Positions 34,411-43,527 are shown, counted from the stretch's first letter. The stretch: DNA of 64,000 nucleotides from Pseudomonadales bacterium (GCA_024234815.1 JACKNO010000001.1:372001-436000); one strand, 5' to 3'. Notes: generated by a model from the letters alone, not told the origin. Made by a program: numbers and translations.

Positions 34411-34442
34411 ACCCCGGGCGCCGACGGCGCGAAACTCGGGGG
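34411..34442 (+). other. Imperfect stem-loop after gmk
   Basis: An inner GCGCC / GGCGC stem with a 3-base loop is enclosed by CCCCG / CGGGG with an asymmetric bulge. It lies 20 bases past the gmk stop but has no U tract, so it may protect the transcript or mark factor-dependent termination. Confidence 0.4.
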
Positions 34443-34483
34443 TGAGAGCCTGTGAAAGTACCAATAAGCGGTGTACTCCACAC

Positions 34484-34514
34484 TGGACGCGGCACGGGTG
34501 CTTTGGGGTATAAT
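34484..34514 (+). promoter_or_regulatory. Candidate promoter of rpoZ-spoT
   Basis: A perfect TATAAT lies at 34509-34514. The best -35 (TGGACG at 34484) is 19 bases upstream, wider than ideal. A start near 34521 would give a leader of about 150 bases before rpoZ. Confidence 0.5.
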
Positions 34515-34673
34515 TCCCGGTTCCGTTGGCCACTGCAAATCAGCCGGCAAGACGCCGTAGCCCGCCCGCCCCCCGGGGGGTGGACGAATCGGCGGTTCTA
34601 TCAATTTGTAAATTGTGCCGCCCGGCCGTTTCCGGTTCGTGGCCGCCACACTCAATATGGGAAGTACTGAACA

Positions 34674-34934
34674 ATGGCACGTGTAACCGTTGAAGATTGT
34701 CTGGAACATGTCGCGAACCGTTTCGAACTGGTCATGGTAGCCAGCAAGCGGGCGCGCCAAATGGCCACAGGCGGCAAGGACCCGATGGTCCAGGAAGAGT
34801 CCGACAAACCCACGGTTATAGCCCTGCGCGAAATCGCGGAAGGACATATCACCCCCGATATCCTGCTGCGCGAGGACGAACTGGATGCCGAACAGGAACT
34901 CGCTGACGTAATGGAGGCCAGGGAGGCCCTGTAA
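34674..34934 (+). CDS. rpoZ: RNA polymerase omega subunit
   Basis: The 86-residue subunit reads MARVTVEDCLEHVANRFELV followed by ASKRARQ, the omega signature, and KPTVIALREIAEG. It helps assemble RNA polymerase and forms part of a ppGpp site. It is directly upstream of spoT, as in E. coli. GGGAAG lies shortly before the ATG. Confidence 0.97.
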   Translation: MARVTVEDCLEHVANRFELVMVASKRARQMATGGKDPMVQEESDKPTVIALREIAEGHITPDILLREDELDAEQELADVMEAREAL

Positions 34935-34939
34935 TTCCA

Positions 34940-34955
34940 CCACGGGCATCCGTGG
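34940..34955. repeat. Perfect small hairpin in the rpoZ-spoT gap
   Basis: CCACGG and CCGTGG flank a GCAT loop. There is no U tract, so it is not a terminator; it could affect mRNA stability or spoT initiation, which starts 20 bases downstream. Confidence 0.4.
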
Positions 34956-34974
34956 CCGGGACCACCGATTGACG

Positions 34975-37089
34975 ATGCAGACCATTGATGCCCTTGACAC
35001 CACGCTCCGAAGTTATCTCAACACCGAGCAGACCAACCACGTAAAGCGCGCCTATTTTTTCGCGGAGCAGGCACATTTCGGCCAGCTTCGTCGCAGTGGC
35101 GAAGACTATGTTACCCACCCGCTGGCGGTAGCCGGCATCCTCGCCGACATGCACATGGATCACCAGAGCCTGATGGCCGCCATGCTGCACGATGTCATCG
35201 AGGACACGGGCATCCCCAAAATCGCCATCGGCAAGCAATTCGGACCAACCGTAGCGGAGCTGGTCGACGGGGTCAGCAAACTGACCCAGATGGAATTTGA
35301 GACCCTGGAAGAGAAACAGGCGGAAAATTTCCAGAAAATGGCGCTGGCGATGGCTCGCGATATCAGGGTCATTCTCGTCAAGCTGGCCGACCGGCTGCAC
35401 AACATGCGTACCCTGGGCGTGCTCCAACCCAGCAAGGCTCGCCGCATCGCGCGGGAAACCCTGGACATCTACGCGCCTATAGCCATGCGGCTGGGCATGA
35501 ATACGGTACGCATGGAGTTTGAGGATCTCGGCTTCAACGCGCTGTACCCCATGCGGGCAAGACGCATTGACGCCGCGCTCCGCAACGCCCGGGGACACCG
35601 CAAGGAGCTGGTGGACAAGATCAGTCACCAGATTGAAACCACCCTGGCCCAGGAGGGTCACGAGGTCGAGGTGGTGGGCAGGGAAAAACACCTGTACAGC
35701 ATCTACAAGAAAATGAAGTCCAAGCGTAAATCCTTTTCCGAAATCATGGATATTTACGCGTTCCGCATCGTCGTCGATTCGGTGGACACCTGCTACCGGG
35801 TGCTGGGCTGCATCCACAGCCTCTACAAACCCGTGCCCGGCGAATTCAAGGACTACATCGCCATTCCCAAGGCCAACGGCTACCAGTCACTGCACACTGT
35901 ACTGATGGGCATGCACGGGGTACCCATCGAGATCCAGATTCGGACCCGGGAAATGGAGGCCATGGCCAATAACGGCATCGCCGCACACTGGTTGTACAAG
36001 ACCGATAGCCAGTCCACCAACGGCAGTCATACCAGGGCCAGGGAGTGGGTACAGGGCCTGCTCGAAATGCAGCAGCGGGCGGGCAACTCCCTGGAGTTTA
36101 TCGAAAACGTGAAGATCGACCTGTTTCCCGATGAAATTTATGTGTTCACCCCCAAGGGCCGGATTCTCGAATTGCCGCGCGGCGCGACCGCGGTGGACTT
36201 TGCCTACGCCGTACACACCGACGTTGGCAACAGCTGCGTGGCCTGCCGCATCAATCGCCGCCTCGCGCCGCTGTCCGAGCCCCTGCAAAGTGGCGAGACC
36301 GTGGAAATCCTGACCGCCCCCGGAGCGAGCCCCAACCCGTCCTGGTTCAATTACGCGGTGTCGGCCAAGGCCCGCACCAATATTCGCCACTTTCTCAAGA
36401 ACCAGACCCGCGAAGATTCCGTGGCCCTGGGACGACGCCTCCTCGACCGGGCCCTCACGGCCTTCGACAAGAGCCTGGACCAGTTACCGGCGGACGAACT
36501 CGAAGAGTATCTCCACCGCCACAACTACGAACACCTCGATGTCCTGCTGGAGCAGATCGCCAGGGGTAACCGGCTGCCGGCGATCACCGCCCAGCAGTTG
36601 CTGGGGGGAATCGGCGCCGACCCGAGCGTGGCCAGGGGTGAGGTCGCCCCGGTCGCTATTCGCGGCACCGAGGGCTTCATGGTCAATTACGGGCGATGCT
36701 GCCACCCCATTCCCGGCGACCCGATCGAGGGCTACCTCAGCTCGGAAAAAGGCGTGGTCGTGCACCGGGAGCGCTGCAAAAACCTGGGAGATATGCGGGA
36801 AAAAAGTGAACGACTTGTAGCGTTGCGCTGGGACGAATTGGTAGAGGGCGAGTATTCCGTTGAGCTGCGCATCGAGGTCGAGAACCGCCGCGGCATGATC
36901 GCCGTGATCGCCACCCGCATCAACAGCATGGGAGTCAACATCGAGAAAATCTCCACCGATGACAAGGACTACCAGTTCACTTATGTCGACCTGGAAATGC
37001 TGGTGCACAACCGCGTCCACCTGGCGCATATCATGAAACGCCTGCGCTCTATCAGCTCAGTGCGAAAAGTCACCCGCATCAAGAACTGA
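34975..37089 (+). CDS. spoT: Bifunctional (p)ppGpp synthase/hydrolase SpoT
   Basis: The 704-residue protein sets ppGpp levels. The HD hydrolase is intact (YVTHPLAVAGIL, HDVIEDT, VKLADRLHNMRT). The synthetase domain has GREKHLYSIYKKM, DIYAFRIVVD and YQSLHT. A TGS domain (FTPKGRILELPRGATAVDFAYAVHTDVGN) and a C-terminal ACT domain (IEVENRRGMIAVIATRINSMGVNIEKI) follow. The intact HD site argues for SpoT rather than RelA. ATG 34975 and TTG 34969 are both possible starts; the TTG has the better spaced GGGA. Confidence 0.96.
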   Translation: MQTIDALDTTLRSYLNTEQTNHVKRAYFFAEQAHFGQLRRSGEDYVTHPLAVAGILADMHMDHQSLMAAMLHDVIEDTGIPKIAIGKQFGPTVAELVDGVSKLTQMEFETLEEKQAENFQKMALAMARDIRVILVKLADRLHNMRTLGVLQPSKARRIARETLDIYAPIAMRLGMNTVRMEFEDLGFNALYPMRARRIDAALRNARGHRKELVDKISHQIETTLAQEGHEVEVVGREKHLYSIYKKMKSKRKSFSEIMDIYAFRIVVDSVDTCYRVLGCIHSLYKPVPGEFKDYIAIPKANGYQSLHTVLMGMHGVPIEIQIRTREMEAMANNGIAAHWLYKTDSQSTNGSHTRAREWVQGLLEMQQRAGNSLEFIENVKIDLFPDEIYVFTPKGRILELPRGATAVDFAYAVHTDVGNSCVACRINRRLAPLSEPLQSGETVEILTAPGASPNPSWFNYAVSAKARTNIRHFLKNQTREDSVALGRRLLDRALTAFDKSLDQLPADELEEYLHRHNYEHLDVLLEQIARGNRLPAITAQQLLGGIGADPSVARGEVAPVAIRGTEGFMVNYGRCCHPIPGDPIEGYLSSEKGVVVHRERCKNLGDMREKSERLVALRWDELVEGEYSVELRIEVENRRGMIAVIATRINSMGVNIEKISTDDKDYQFTYVDLEMLVHNRVHLAHIMKRLRSISSVRKVTRIKN

Positions 37090-37125
37090 ATCCAGCCAGC
37101 ACCCAACACCCGCAGGAGAACAACC

Positions 37126-37509
37126 ATGAGCAATCGCGCCGTCATTTCAACGCCAGATGCGCCCGAGGCGATAGGCCCCTATTCCCAGGCCATCAAGGTG
37201 GGTAACACCGTCTGGCTGTCGGGGCAGATTCCCCTGGTGCCCGGCTCCATGGAACTCGTTACCGGGGATATCAGTGCCCAGGCAGAACAGGTATTTCGCA
37301 ACCTCGCTGCGGTGGCTGATGCCGCGGGCGGCAGCCTGGACCACGCCGTGAAGATCAATATCTCCCTGACCAACCTCGACCATTTCGGCGCGGTCAACGA
37401 CGTGATGGCGAGTTTCCTGACCGCACCCTATCCGGCCCGCGCCTGTGTCCAGGTGGCGGCCCTGCCAAGGGGGGTGGATATCGAGGTGGAGGCGATTCTC
37501 GCCCTGTAA
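37126..37509 (+). CDS. ridA: RidA-family enamine/imine deaminase
   Basis: The 127-residue protein has the Rid fold: IGPYSQAIKVGNTVWLSGQIPLVP, EQVFRNLAAVADAAG and YPARACVQVAALPRGVDIEVEAI, including the active-site arginine in P-A-R. RidA hydrolyses reactive 2-aminoacrylate made by PLP enzymes. It follows spoT by 36 bases, as in Pseudomonas. Confidence 0.96.
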   Translation: MSNRAVISTPDAPEAIGPYSQAIKVGNTVWLSGQIPLVPGSMELVTGDISAQAEQVFRNLAAVADAAGGSLDHAVKINISLTNLDHFGAVNDVMASFLTAPYPARACVQVAALPRGVDIEVEAILAL

Positions 37510-37519
37510 GGCGCTCGCG

Positions 37520-38401
37520 CTACCCCGCCACCGCCGCCAGCACAGCGCCATAGCCACTGCGGTAATCGGGGTAGACCAGTTTGTACGCGCTTGCGTGAAG
37601 TAAGCGATTAGTACAGCGCTTATGCCCAAACTTCAATGGGTTGTCTGAGCCAGCACCCGAAAACCTTTGCGCGGCTGTTCCCGGTTTCGTCACTCCCATC
37701 GCCGCGGCCAACCAGGTCTCAACGTCGAACTGCGCCGCGGGCATGTCGTCCACCGCGTTATACACCGGGGCAAGCTTCTCCCCTGTGACGTTGCGCTCGA
37801 GCAGGTGGCACAGAAACCCCGCACAATCATCCCGGTGGATTCGATTACTGTAGCGCAGCGGGCGCTCGGGGCTAAGCTCGCCACGGCGTATCCTCTCCAG
37901 CAGCCGGCCTCCCGGGTAGCCATAGATACCGGCAAAGCGGATGACACCGGTCGCATGGGTCGAATCCAGCAAGGCTCTCTCCGCGGCGATCATCGCCAGC
38001 GCCCGTGGGTCATCGGCGTCCAGCGCGCTGTGCTCGTCCACCCAGCCGCCGTCACGCTCTGCATAAACCCGCGTACTGGACGCTGCCAGGATTCCCCGGG
38101 GCCGGTGACTGCCGAGTCCCGCGAGCAAGTTCCGGGTGCCCCCGGCAAAACCCCGGTGGTAGCCCGCGACGGACCGGTCGCTGGGGTTGAAGGTGGCCAC
38201 TACATAATCCGGGCGCAGCTGCGCGATAAAGTCCAGGCTGCCGGCCTCTGTATAGTCTCCGGCGAAACCCACAAAGCCTGCGGGCAGTTTCGAGGGGTCG
38301 CGCCGCAGGCCCGATACCTGCCAGCCCCGTTCCAGCAGGATGGCGCCGCTGCGGCAGCCCAGGTCGCCACAGCCCACAAATAGAATGGAATTGCTCTTCA
38401 T
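37520..38401 (-). CDS. NAD(P)-binding epimerase/dehydratase-like protein
   Basis: The 293-residue extended-SDR-like protein has an N-terminal Rossmann loop (ILFVGCGDLGCRSG), an SSTRVYAERDG segment that partly resembles the SDR active site (S-S..Y, with the usual Y-x-x-x-K weakened) and RFAGIYGYPGGRLLERIRRG. Similar proteins near recG in Pseudomonas and relatives of YeeZ are annotated as epimerases without proven substrate. ATG 38401 was chosen because the Rossmann strand begins a few residues after it. It is convergent with ridA. Confidence 0.75.
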   Translation of the reverse strand: MKSNSILFVGCGDLGCRSGAILLERGWQVSGLRRDPSKLPAGFVGFAGDYTEAGSLDFIAQLRPDYVVATFNPSDRSVAGYHRGFAGGTRNLLAGLGSHRPRGILAASSTRVYAERDGGWVDEHSALDADDPRALAMIAAERALLDSTHATGVIRFAGIYGYPGGRLLERIRRGELSPERPLRYSNRIHRDDCAGFLCHLLERNVTGEKLAPVYNAVDDMPAAQFDVETWLAAAMGVTKPGTAAQRFSGAGSDNPLKFGHKRCTNRLLHASAYKLVYPDYRSGYGAVLAAVAG

Positions 38402-38552
38402 AATGTTTTCCCTCACTGTTTACACTATACGCAGCCCGGCCTCGATTTTTCACGATGATCATGACAAAAATACGGTACATAGCTGCCACGGAAGCGAACT
38501 TGCGCGGCCGTCACCGGCGAACTGGGCGCAACACGCGGCCACCAGCGATCCT

Positions 38553-40616
38553 GTGAGCGGCATCGCGAGCATCCCGGTGCGGGAATTGCGGGGCGTGGGT
38601 CCAAAGCTCGCCGCGAAGCTCGCCGATTACGGCGTACACAGGGTCGAGGACCTGCTCTTCCACCTGCCACTGCGCTACCAGGACCGGACCCGGATAACGC
38701 CCATCGCCAGCGCCCGCGAGGGAGCAGACCTGGTCATCGAAGGAGAGGTGCGCGCAGCCGATATCGTGTTCGGTCGGCGTCGCAGCCTGGTCGCCCGCCT
38801 GCAGGACGGCAGCGGCACCCTGACCCTGCGTTTCTTCCATTTCTCCGCTGCCCAGAAGGCGGGCCTGCAATCGGGAACACGGCTGCGCTGCTTTGGCCAG
38901 GTACGCCGCGGCAGTAGCGGGCTGGAGATGTTCCATCCCGAATACCGCTCGCTCGAAGAGGGCGAACACTCTGTCGAGGAGGCGCTCACTCCCATCTATC
39001 CCACCACCGCCGGGATCGGCCAGAACCAGTGGCGCAACCTCTGTGGCCAGGCCCTGGCGAGGTTGCGGCGCGACCCGCCCGCGGACCTGCTGCCCCCGGA
39101 GTGCCACCCCTATGACCTTGCCCGCGCCCTGGAATACCTCCACGCCCCGCCGCCGGACGCCCCCCAGGCATTGCTGCGCGAGGGCCAGCATCCGGCCCAG
39201 CAGCGGCTGGCACTGGAGGAACTCGTGGCTCACAACCTGTCACTGCAAAACCTGCGCCAGAGCCAACAGGCCCAGGGTGCTCCCGCACTCGCTCCCGGGA
39301 CGGAACAACAGAACGCCTTTCTGGCGAGTCTTCCATTCGCACCCACTGGCGCCCAACAGCGGGTGATGGGCGAGATCGCGGCCGACCTGGCCCGGCCGGT
39401 ACCGATGCTGCGCCTGGTACAGGGTGACGTAGGCTCGGGCAAGACACTGGTGGCCGCCGGCGCAGCCCTGCAGGCCATCGCCAATGGCTACCAGGTCGCA
39501 ATCATGGCGCCCACCGAAATACTCGCGGAACAGCACTGGAGCAGTTTCAGCAACTGGTTCGGCCCCATGTCCGTCGCCATGGAATGGCTGAGCGGCCGCA
39601 CCAGGGGCCGGCGCCGGGACGCGGCCCTGCAGCGCATCGCTGGCGGCGAGGCCGCGCTGGTGATAGGAACTCATGCCCTGTTCCAGAGCGATGTCATCTT
39701 CGATCGTCTGGGGCTGGTGATCGTGGATGAACAACACCGCTTCGGGGTACACCAGCGCCTCGCTCTCACCGGCAAAGGCGCCGCTGGACACGGCAAACCA
39801 CACCAGCTGGTGATGACTGCCACCCCGATACCCCGCACCCTGTCGATGGTCGCCTATGCCGACCTCGACTGCTCGATTATCGACGAACTGCCGCCCGGGC
39901 GGCAGCCGGTTACCACGGTGTTGATAGACAACAGCCGCCGCCACCAGGTGGTGGAACGGGTTGCCGCCGCCTGCAGCCAGGGCAGGCAGGCCTACTGGGT
40001 ATGCACCCTGATCGAGGAGAGCGATGCCCTGCAGGCGCAGGCGGCGGAGGCCACTGCCGCGGAATTACAGCTGGCCCTGCCGGAGTTGGCCATCGGCCTG
40101 ATCCACGGCCGCATGAAGCCGGCGGACAAAGAGTCGGTGATGGCGGCCTTCAAGGCCGGGGAACTGTCCCTGCTGGTCGCCACCACGGTTATAGAGGTAG
40201 GTGTGGATGTACCCAACGCGAGCCTGATGATCATCGAGAACCCCGAGCGCCTGGGTCTCGCCCAACTGCACCAGCTGCGCGGCCGGGTTGGCCGGGGGCG
40301 CGAGGCCAGCCATTGCGTGCTGCTCTACCAGGGGCCCCTGTCCGCCACCGGGCGAGAACGACTGCTCGCCCTGCGCGACAGTTCCGACGGTTTTTATATT
40401 GCCGAGAAAGACCTGGAACTAAGAGGGCCGGGAGAGGTGTTGGGTACCCGCCAGACGGGCCTCATGGAGTTTCGCATCGCCCAACTGCCGGCTCACAGCC
40501 ATATGCTGGACGAGGTACAGGCCATCGCCGCGCTTATCCGCCGGCGCCACCCGGAGCTCGCCGGCCCCCTGATACAGCGCTGGACCGGCTCGAAACAGGA
40601 CTTCGGAAATGTCTAG
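38553..40616 (+). CDS. recG: ATP-dependent DNA helicase RecG
   Basis: The 687-residue protein reverses stalled forks and processes branched DNA. An N-terminal wedge/OB region (PVRELRGVGPKLAAKLADYGV) is followed by the helicase: GDVGSGKTLVAAGAAL (motif I), APTEILAEQHW, DEQHRFGV (motif II), MTATPIPRTL (motif III), and QLRGRVGRG (motif VI). A GTG start at 38553 gives the family length (E. coli 693). The open frame extends 71 codons upstream, into sequence antisense to the previous gene. Its stop overlaps the convergent DUF1415 gene by 4 bases. Confidence 0.95.
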   Translation: MSGIASIPVRELRGVGPKLAAKLADYGVHRVEDLLFHLPLRYQDRTRITPIASAREGADLVIEGEVRAADIVFGRRRSLVARLQDGSGTLTLRFFHFSAAQKAGLQSGTRLRCFGQVRRGSSGLEMFHPEYRSLEEGEHSVEEALTPIYPTTAGIGQNQWRNLCGQALARLRRDPPADLLPPECHPYDLARALEYLHAPPPDAPQALLREGQHPAQQRLALEELVAHNLSLQNLRQSQQAQGAPALAPGTEQQNAFLASLPFAPTGAQQRVMGEIAADLARPVPMLRLVQGDVGSGKTLVAAGAALQAIANGYQVAIMAPTEILAEQHWSSFSNWFGPMSVAMEWLSGRTRGRRRDAALQRIAGGEAALVIGTHALFQSDVIFDRLGLVIVDEQHRFGVHQRLALTGKGAAGHGKPHQLVMTATPIPRTLSMVAYADLDCSIIDELPPGRQPVTTVLIDNSRRHQVVERVAAACSQGRQAYWVCTLIEESDALQAQAAEATAAELQLALPELAIGLIHGRMKPADKESVMAAFKAGELSLLVATTVIEVGVDVPNASLMIIENPERLGLAQLHQLRGRVGRGREASHCVLLYQGPLSATGRERLLALRDSSDGFYIAEKDLELRGPGEVLGTRQTGLMEFRIAQLPAHSHMLDEVQAIAALIRRRHPELAGPLIQRWTGSKQDFGNV

Positions 40617-41191
40617 GCAGCGCCAAACATGTCCCGCCAGCGCCGGGCGAGCTCGTCCACGCCAATCGCCTCGAGGGTGGCAATATTGCGGGTGGGTATT
40701 TCCCCGGGATCACTGCCATCCGCCAGCACACGGGTGAGCATGTCCTCCCGCAGCAGGTGAATCAATGGGTAAGGTGCGCGGTTGCTGTAGTGGCTGGCGG
40801 CATCTTCCGGCTCCCCGGCAAACAGGTAATCCGGATGAAAGCTCGCCAGTTGCACCAGTCCCTCCAGCCCCGCTGCATCCAGCAGGGCCTGGGCCTCGTC
40901 CAGGAACTCCAGGTATTCGTCAAAGTCGCCTAAAGCATCGGGGAAGGCCAGCAGGGTCGTGGCGATTTCTTCTTCCGCGCTGCGCTGCAGCAGGTCCAGT
41001 TCCTCGAGGAACGCCCGTCGCAGCGCGGTCGGGCCAGCGTCGCTGCAAATGGCGATACGCAGGCTGTCGCCCCCCAGCAGCGGGCGGGCGAATGGACACA
41101 GGTTGAGACCGACGACGACATCGGCCAACCAGGTCCGGATGCGAGCCTCTACAGAAGCCACATCCTGGAACCCGCTTGCCACCGGGACCAT
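40613..41191 (-). CDS. DUF1415 protein
   Basis: The 192-residue protein matches the DUF1415 family: WLADVVVGLNLCPFA near the N-terminus, then TTLLAFPDALGDFDEYLEFLDEAQALL and FHPDYLFAG, APYPLIHLLRE. No function is established; the conserved C-P-F and H/D/E residues hint at an enzyme. ATG 41191 overlaps the stop of the rubredoxin-reductase gene by one base (TGATG), so the two are translationally coupled. Confidence 0.85.
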   Translation of the reverse strand: MVPVASGFQDVASVEARIRTWLADVVVGLNLCPFARPLLGGDSLRIAICSDAGPTALRRAFLEELDLLQRSAEEEIATTLLAFPDALGDFDEYLEFLDEAQALLDAAGLEGLVQLASFHPDYLFAGEPEDAASHYSNRAPYPLIHLLREDMLTRVLADGSDPGEIPTRNIATLEAIGVDELARRWRDMFGAA

Positions 41192-42567
41192 CAGTCCATG
41201 ATTGCCGGCAGTTCTTTCTGCAACGCCATCTTGTCCCTGGTCGCCTCGCCGGTGAGCGCGAAGCCCAACAGACTGCCGCTGCGATCCCGGAACTCGGCCT
41301 TGACATTGCACCCGTCGGCCACGATAGACCATTCGCCCTCGGCGCCGGGTGCCGGCGGGGCAACCACCACCGGGCAGGCAGGCGTCTTGATAGTCACCGG
41401 CATGGCGGGATAGCTGACGGGGGTGGGCTCCCCAGCGAGGGTCTTGCCAAGGGCTCGCGCCGCCGCCATCAGGGGGGCCACGTAGACCAGCACATGGCCC
41501 TCGACTTCCGCGCAATCGCCCATGGCATAGACATTGGGCGCGCTGGTTTCCAGCAGGCGATTGGTGGTAATACCCCGATTGGTAGCGATGCCCGAGGCCT
41601 TCGCCAGGTCGGTGCGGGGACGCACACCGACAGCAGAAACCACGATATCGGCATCGATGGTGGCTCCGTTGTTGAGGCTCACCCGCACTCCAGCATCGGT
41701 TTTATTCACGGCGGTGACCAGCGGCCCAAAATGAAACCTGGCCCCTTTCTCTTCAAGCGCCCGCTGCACCGCCTTGCCCGCGGCCTCGGGCAGCAGCGTC
41801 GGCAGACAATAGCCCAGCGGGTCTACCGCCTCCACTTCGAAGCCGCCATTGATCAGGTCATTGGTAAATTCACAACCGATCAGGCCGCCACCGATGATGC
41901 AGATTTTCTTCACCTTGTTCTTGGCGACGGCACTGCGGAAATCGTCGTAGTCCAGCAGATCGTTCACCGAATACACCAGCTCCAGGGCGTCGCCCTGGAT
42001 AGGCGGGCTGATGACCTCGGCGCCGACCGCGAGAACCAGCTTGCCGTAATGAATCGCCGTCTGGGCGTCGCCGACCTTGATCAGCTGATTCACGGTATCG
42101 ATCTCGTTCACCCGGGTCATGGTCCAGACGCTGGCCTTGAGCGCCCGCGCCATACTGCCGGCATCCAGCTGGGCGAGATCATTGGCGCTGTGATTCTTGG
42201 TATAGCCAGTGGAGAGCATGGGCTTGGAGTAGGAGCGGCCATCATCCGAGGTGATGAGGATAAGCGGCGTGCTGTCGTCGTGCTTGCGAAATTCCTTGGC
42301 CAGCCCGTAACCCGCCAGGCCGGTGCCGAGAATGACCACCGGCGAATGCACCTTGTCGACGACCGGCTCCTCGTGGTGCGGCGTGTCGTCCACCGGCGCC
42401 TCTTCCAGCAACTCGAAATCCTCTTTGCCGACACCGCAGTCGGGACACAACCAGTCTTCGGGCACGTCTGCCCAGCGGGTGCCGGGTGCAATGCCGTCGT
42501 CGGGCCAGCCCTCTTTCTCGTCATAGATCAGGCCACAAACGATGCATTCGTACTTGCTCATATTCAT
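41191..42567 (-). CDS. Rubredoxin fused to NADH:rubredoxin reductase
   Basis: The 458-residue protein begins with a complete rubredoxin (about 1-55): YECIVCGLIYDEKEGWPDDGI and WLCPDCGVGKEDFEL give the two C-x-x-C-G iron knuckles. From about 75 it is a pyridine-nucleotide-disulphide-type flavoprotein (VVILGTGLAGYGLAKEF for FAD, IIGGGLIGCEFTNDL for NADH, NVYAMGDCAEVEG). It ends in a rubredoxin-reductase C-terminal domain. It would pass electrons from NADH to rubredoxin and on to an oxygenase or a detoxifying enzyme. In Pseudomonas these are separate genes (rubA1, rubA2, rubB). An ATG two codons later is an equally good start. Confidence 0.92.
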   Translation of the reverse strand: MNMSKYECIVCGLIYDEKEGWPDDGIAPGTRWADVPEDWLCPDCGVGKEDFELLEEAPVDDTPHHEEPVVDKVHSPVVILGTGLAGYGLAKEFRKHDDSTPLILITSDDGRSYSKPMLSTGYTKNHSANDLAQLDAGSMARALKASVWTMTRVNEIDTVNQLIKVGDAQTAIHYGKLVLAVGAEVISPPIQGDALELVYSVNDLLDYDDFRSAVAKNKVKKICIIGGGLIGCEFTNDLINGGFEVEAVDPLGYCLPTLLPEAAGKAVQRALEEKGARFHFGPLVTAVNKTDAGVRVSLNNGATIDADIVVSAVGVRPRTDLAKASGIATNRGITTNRLLETSAPNVYAMGDCAEVEGHVLVYVAPLMAAARALGKTLAGEPTPVSYPAMPVTIKTPACPVVVAPPAPGAEGEWSIVADGCNVKAEFRDRSGSLLGFALTGEATRDKMALQKELPAIMD

Positions 42568-42672
42568 TCTCGCTCTGCTTTACCCCGGGTCGGGCTCCAA
42601 TGCCGCCGCGCTGCTGGTGGGCGCCTGCGCGGGAGCTTTCCGGGGAGGTACGGTCAAATTTTGGATCGCAAC

Positions 42673-42700
42673 ACTATAGGGTTGCATAAAAATTGTGCAA
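42673..42700 (-). promoter_or_regulatory. Candidate promoter of the rubredoxin-reductase operon
   Basis: On the minus strand TTGCAC and TATAGT are separated by 16 bases, about 105 bases before the start codon. It serves the fusion gene and the coupled DUF1415 gene. Confidence 0.55.
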
Positions 42701-42812
42701 GGTTTTTGTCGCCAGGGCGGCCCGTTGCACCGCGGCAACGGCCGGGCTTGCAAGCGACTGCCCGATAACGCATTCTCGGGTCTATCCCAGCACCTTACGA
42801 AGCCGCCTTACC

Positions 42813-43424
42813 TTGCCCAAGCCCGAAAGCCCGCGCCGGATACACCGCGAACCCAGCTGGCGTCCCGTCCGATATTACACCGCGGCACTGTTGCCGGGGA
42901 CATGCCGACCCTGGTTACTCGACGACAGTTCCCTCACGGTTCGCCTGATTGAGCTGAACCAGGGAGATTTCCGGGTACAGCGCCGCTACCAGGGTTGGCA
43001 GACGCCCTTGCTGTCCGAGAGCAAGCTGCTGGGAGTGCCCGTGCGGCAGCGCGCACTGGTGCGGGAGGTCGGCCTGATGCTGGCTGACCAGACAGTGGTG
43101 TTCGCCCGCAGTGTGTTCCCGGTCGCCAGCCTGACCGGCGACCTGACCCACCTGCGCTATCTCCAGAACAAATCGCTGGGGGCGATCTTGTTCAAATACC
43201 CCGGCATGCGCCGCAGCCCATTCGAGCTTGCCCGAATGGCCGGCGACAGCGAATATCTGCCATCGGACCTGCACCAGTCGACACCCGCGTGGGGGCGCCG
43301 CTCGCGCTTTGTCATCGGCGGTCGCAGCCTTATGGTCAGCGAGGTCTTCCTGGAAGGCTTCGCACCCTGGAAATCAGAGCTGGCGGTGCACCGGGCACAG
43401 CGCGGCAGCGTTCTGCCCGATTGA
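42813..43424 (+). CDS. ubiC: Chorismate pyruvate-lyase
   Basis: This roughly 200-residue protein converts chorismate to 4-hydroxybenzoate for ubiquinone. It aligns with UbiC through PWLLDDSSLTVRLIEL, PVRQRALVREVGLMLADQTVVFARSVFPVASL, GAILF and GRRSRFVIGGRSLMVSEVFL. No ATG lies in the right place. TTG 42813 is my best guess; another TTG at 42693 gives a longer, unsupported N-terminus. It is upstream of ubiA and divergent from the rubredoxin-reductase gene. Confidence 0.85.
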   Translation: MPKPESPRRIHREPSWRPVRYYTAALLPGTCRPWLLDDSSLTVRLIELNQGDFRVQRRYQGWQTPLLSESKLLGVPVRQRALVREVGLMLADQTVVFARSVFPVASLTGDLTHLRYLQNKSLGAILFKYPGMRRSPFELARMAGDSEYLPSDLHQSTPAWGRRSRFVIGGRSLMVSEVFLEGFAPWKSELAVHRAQRGSVLPD

Positions 43425-43527
43425 ACTGCAGGATTCCGAGCCACCGCAGCGGATACCAAGTCAACGCTGCAATTGTGCCCTCAACCCAGTAAGCTTTGTC
43501 GTTCCGAAATCAGTCACCCGATCAGCC

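Noticed and set aside
34569..34580. Six C then six G palindrome as a terminator
   Set aside because: It has no loop bases and no U tract; it is kept only as part of the rpoZ leader description.
34849..35817. 322-codon minus-strand open frame
   Set aside because: It is antisense to rpoZ and spoT; both of those are certain.
41176..42768. 530-codon plus-strand open frame
   Set aside because: It lies opposite the rubredoxin-reductase fusion, whose motifs are unambiguous; long antisense frames are expected at this GC content.
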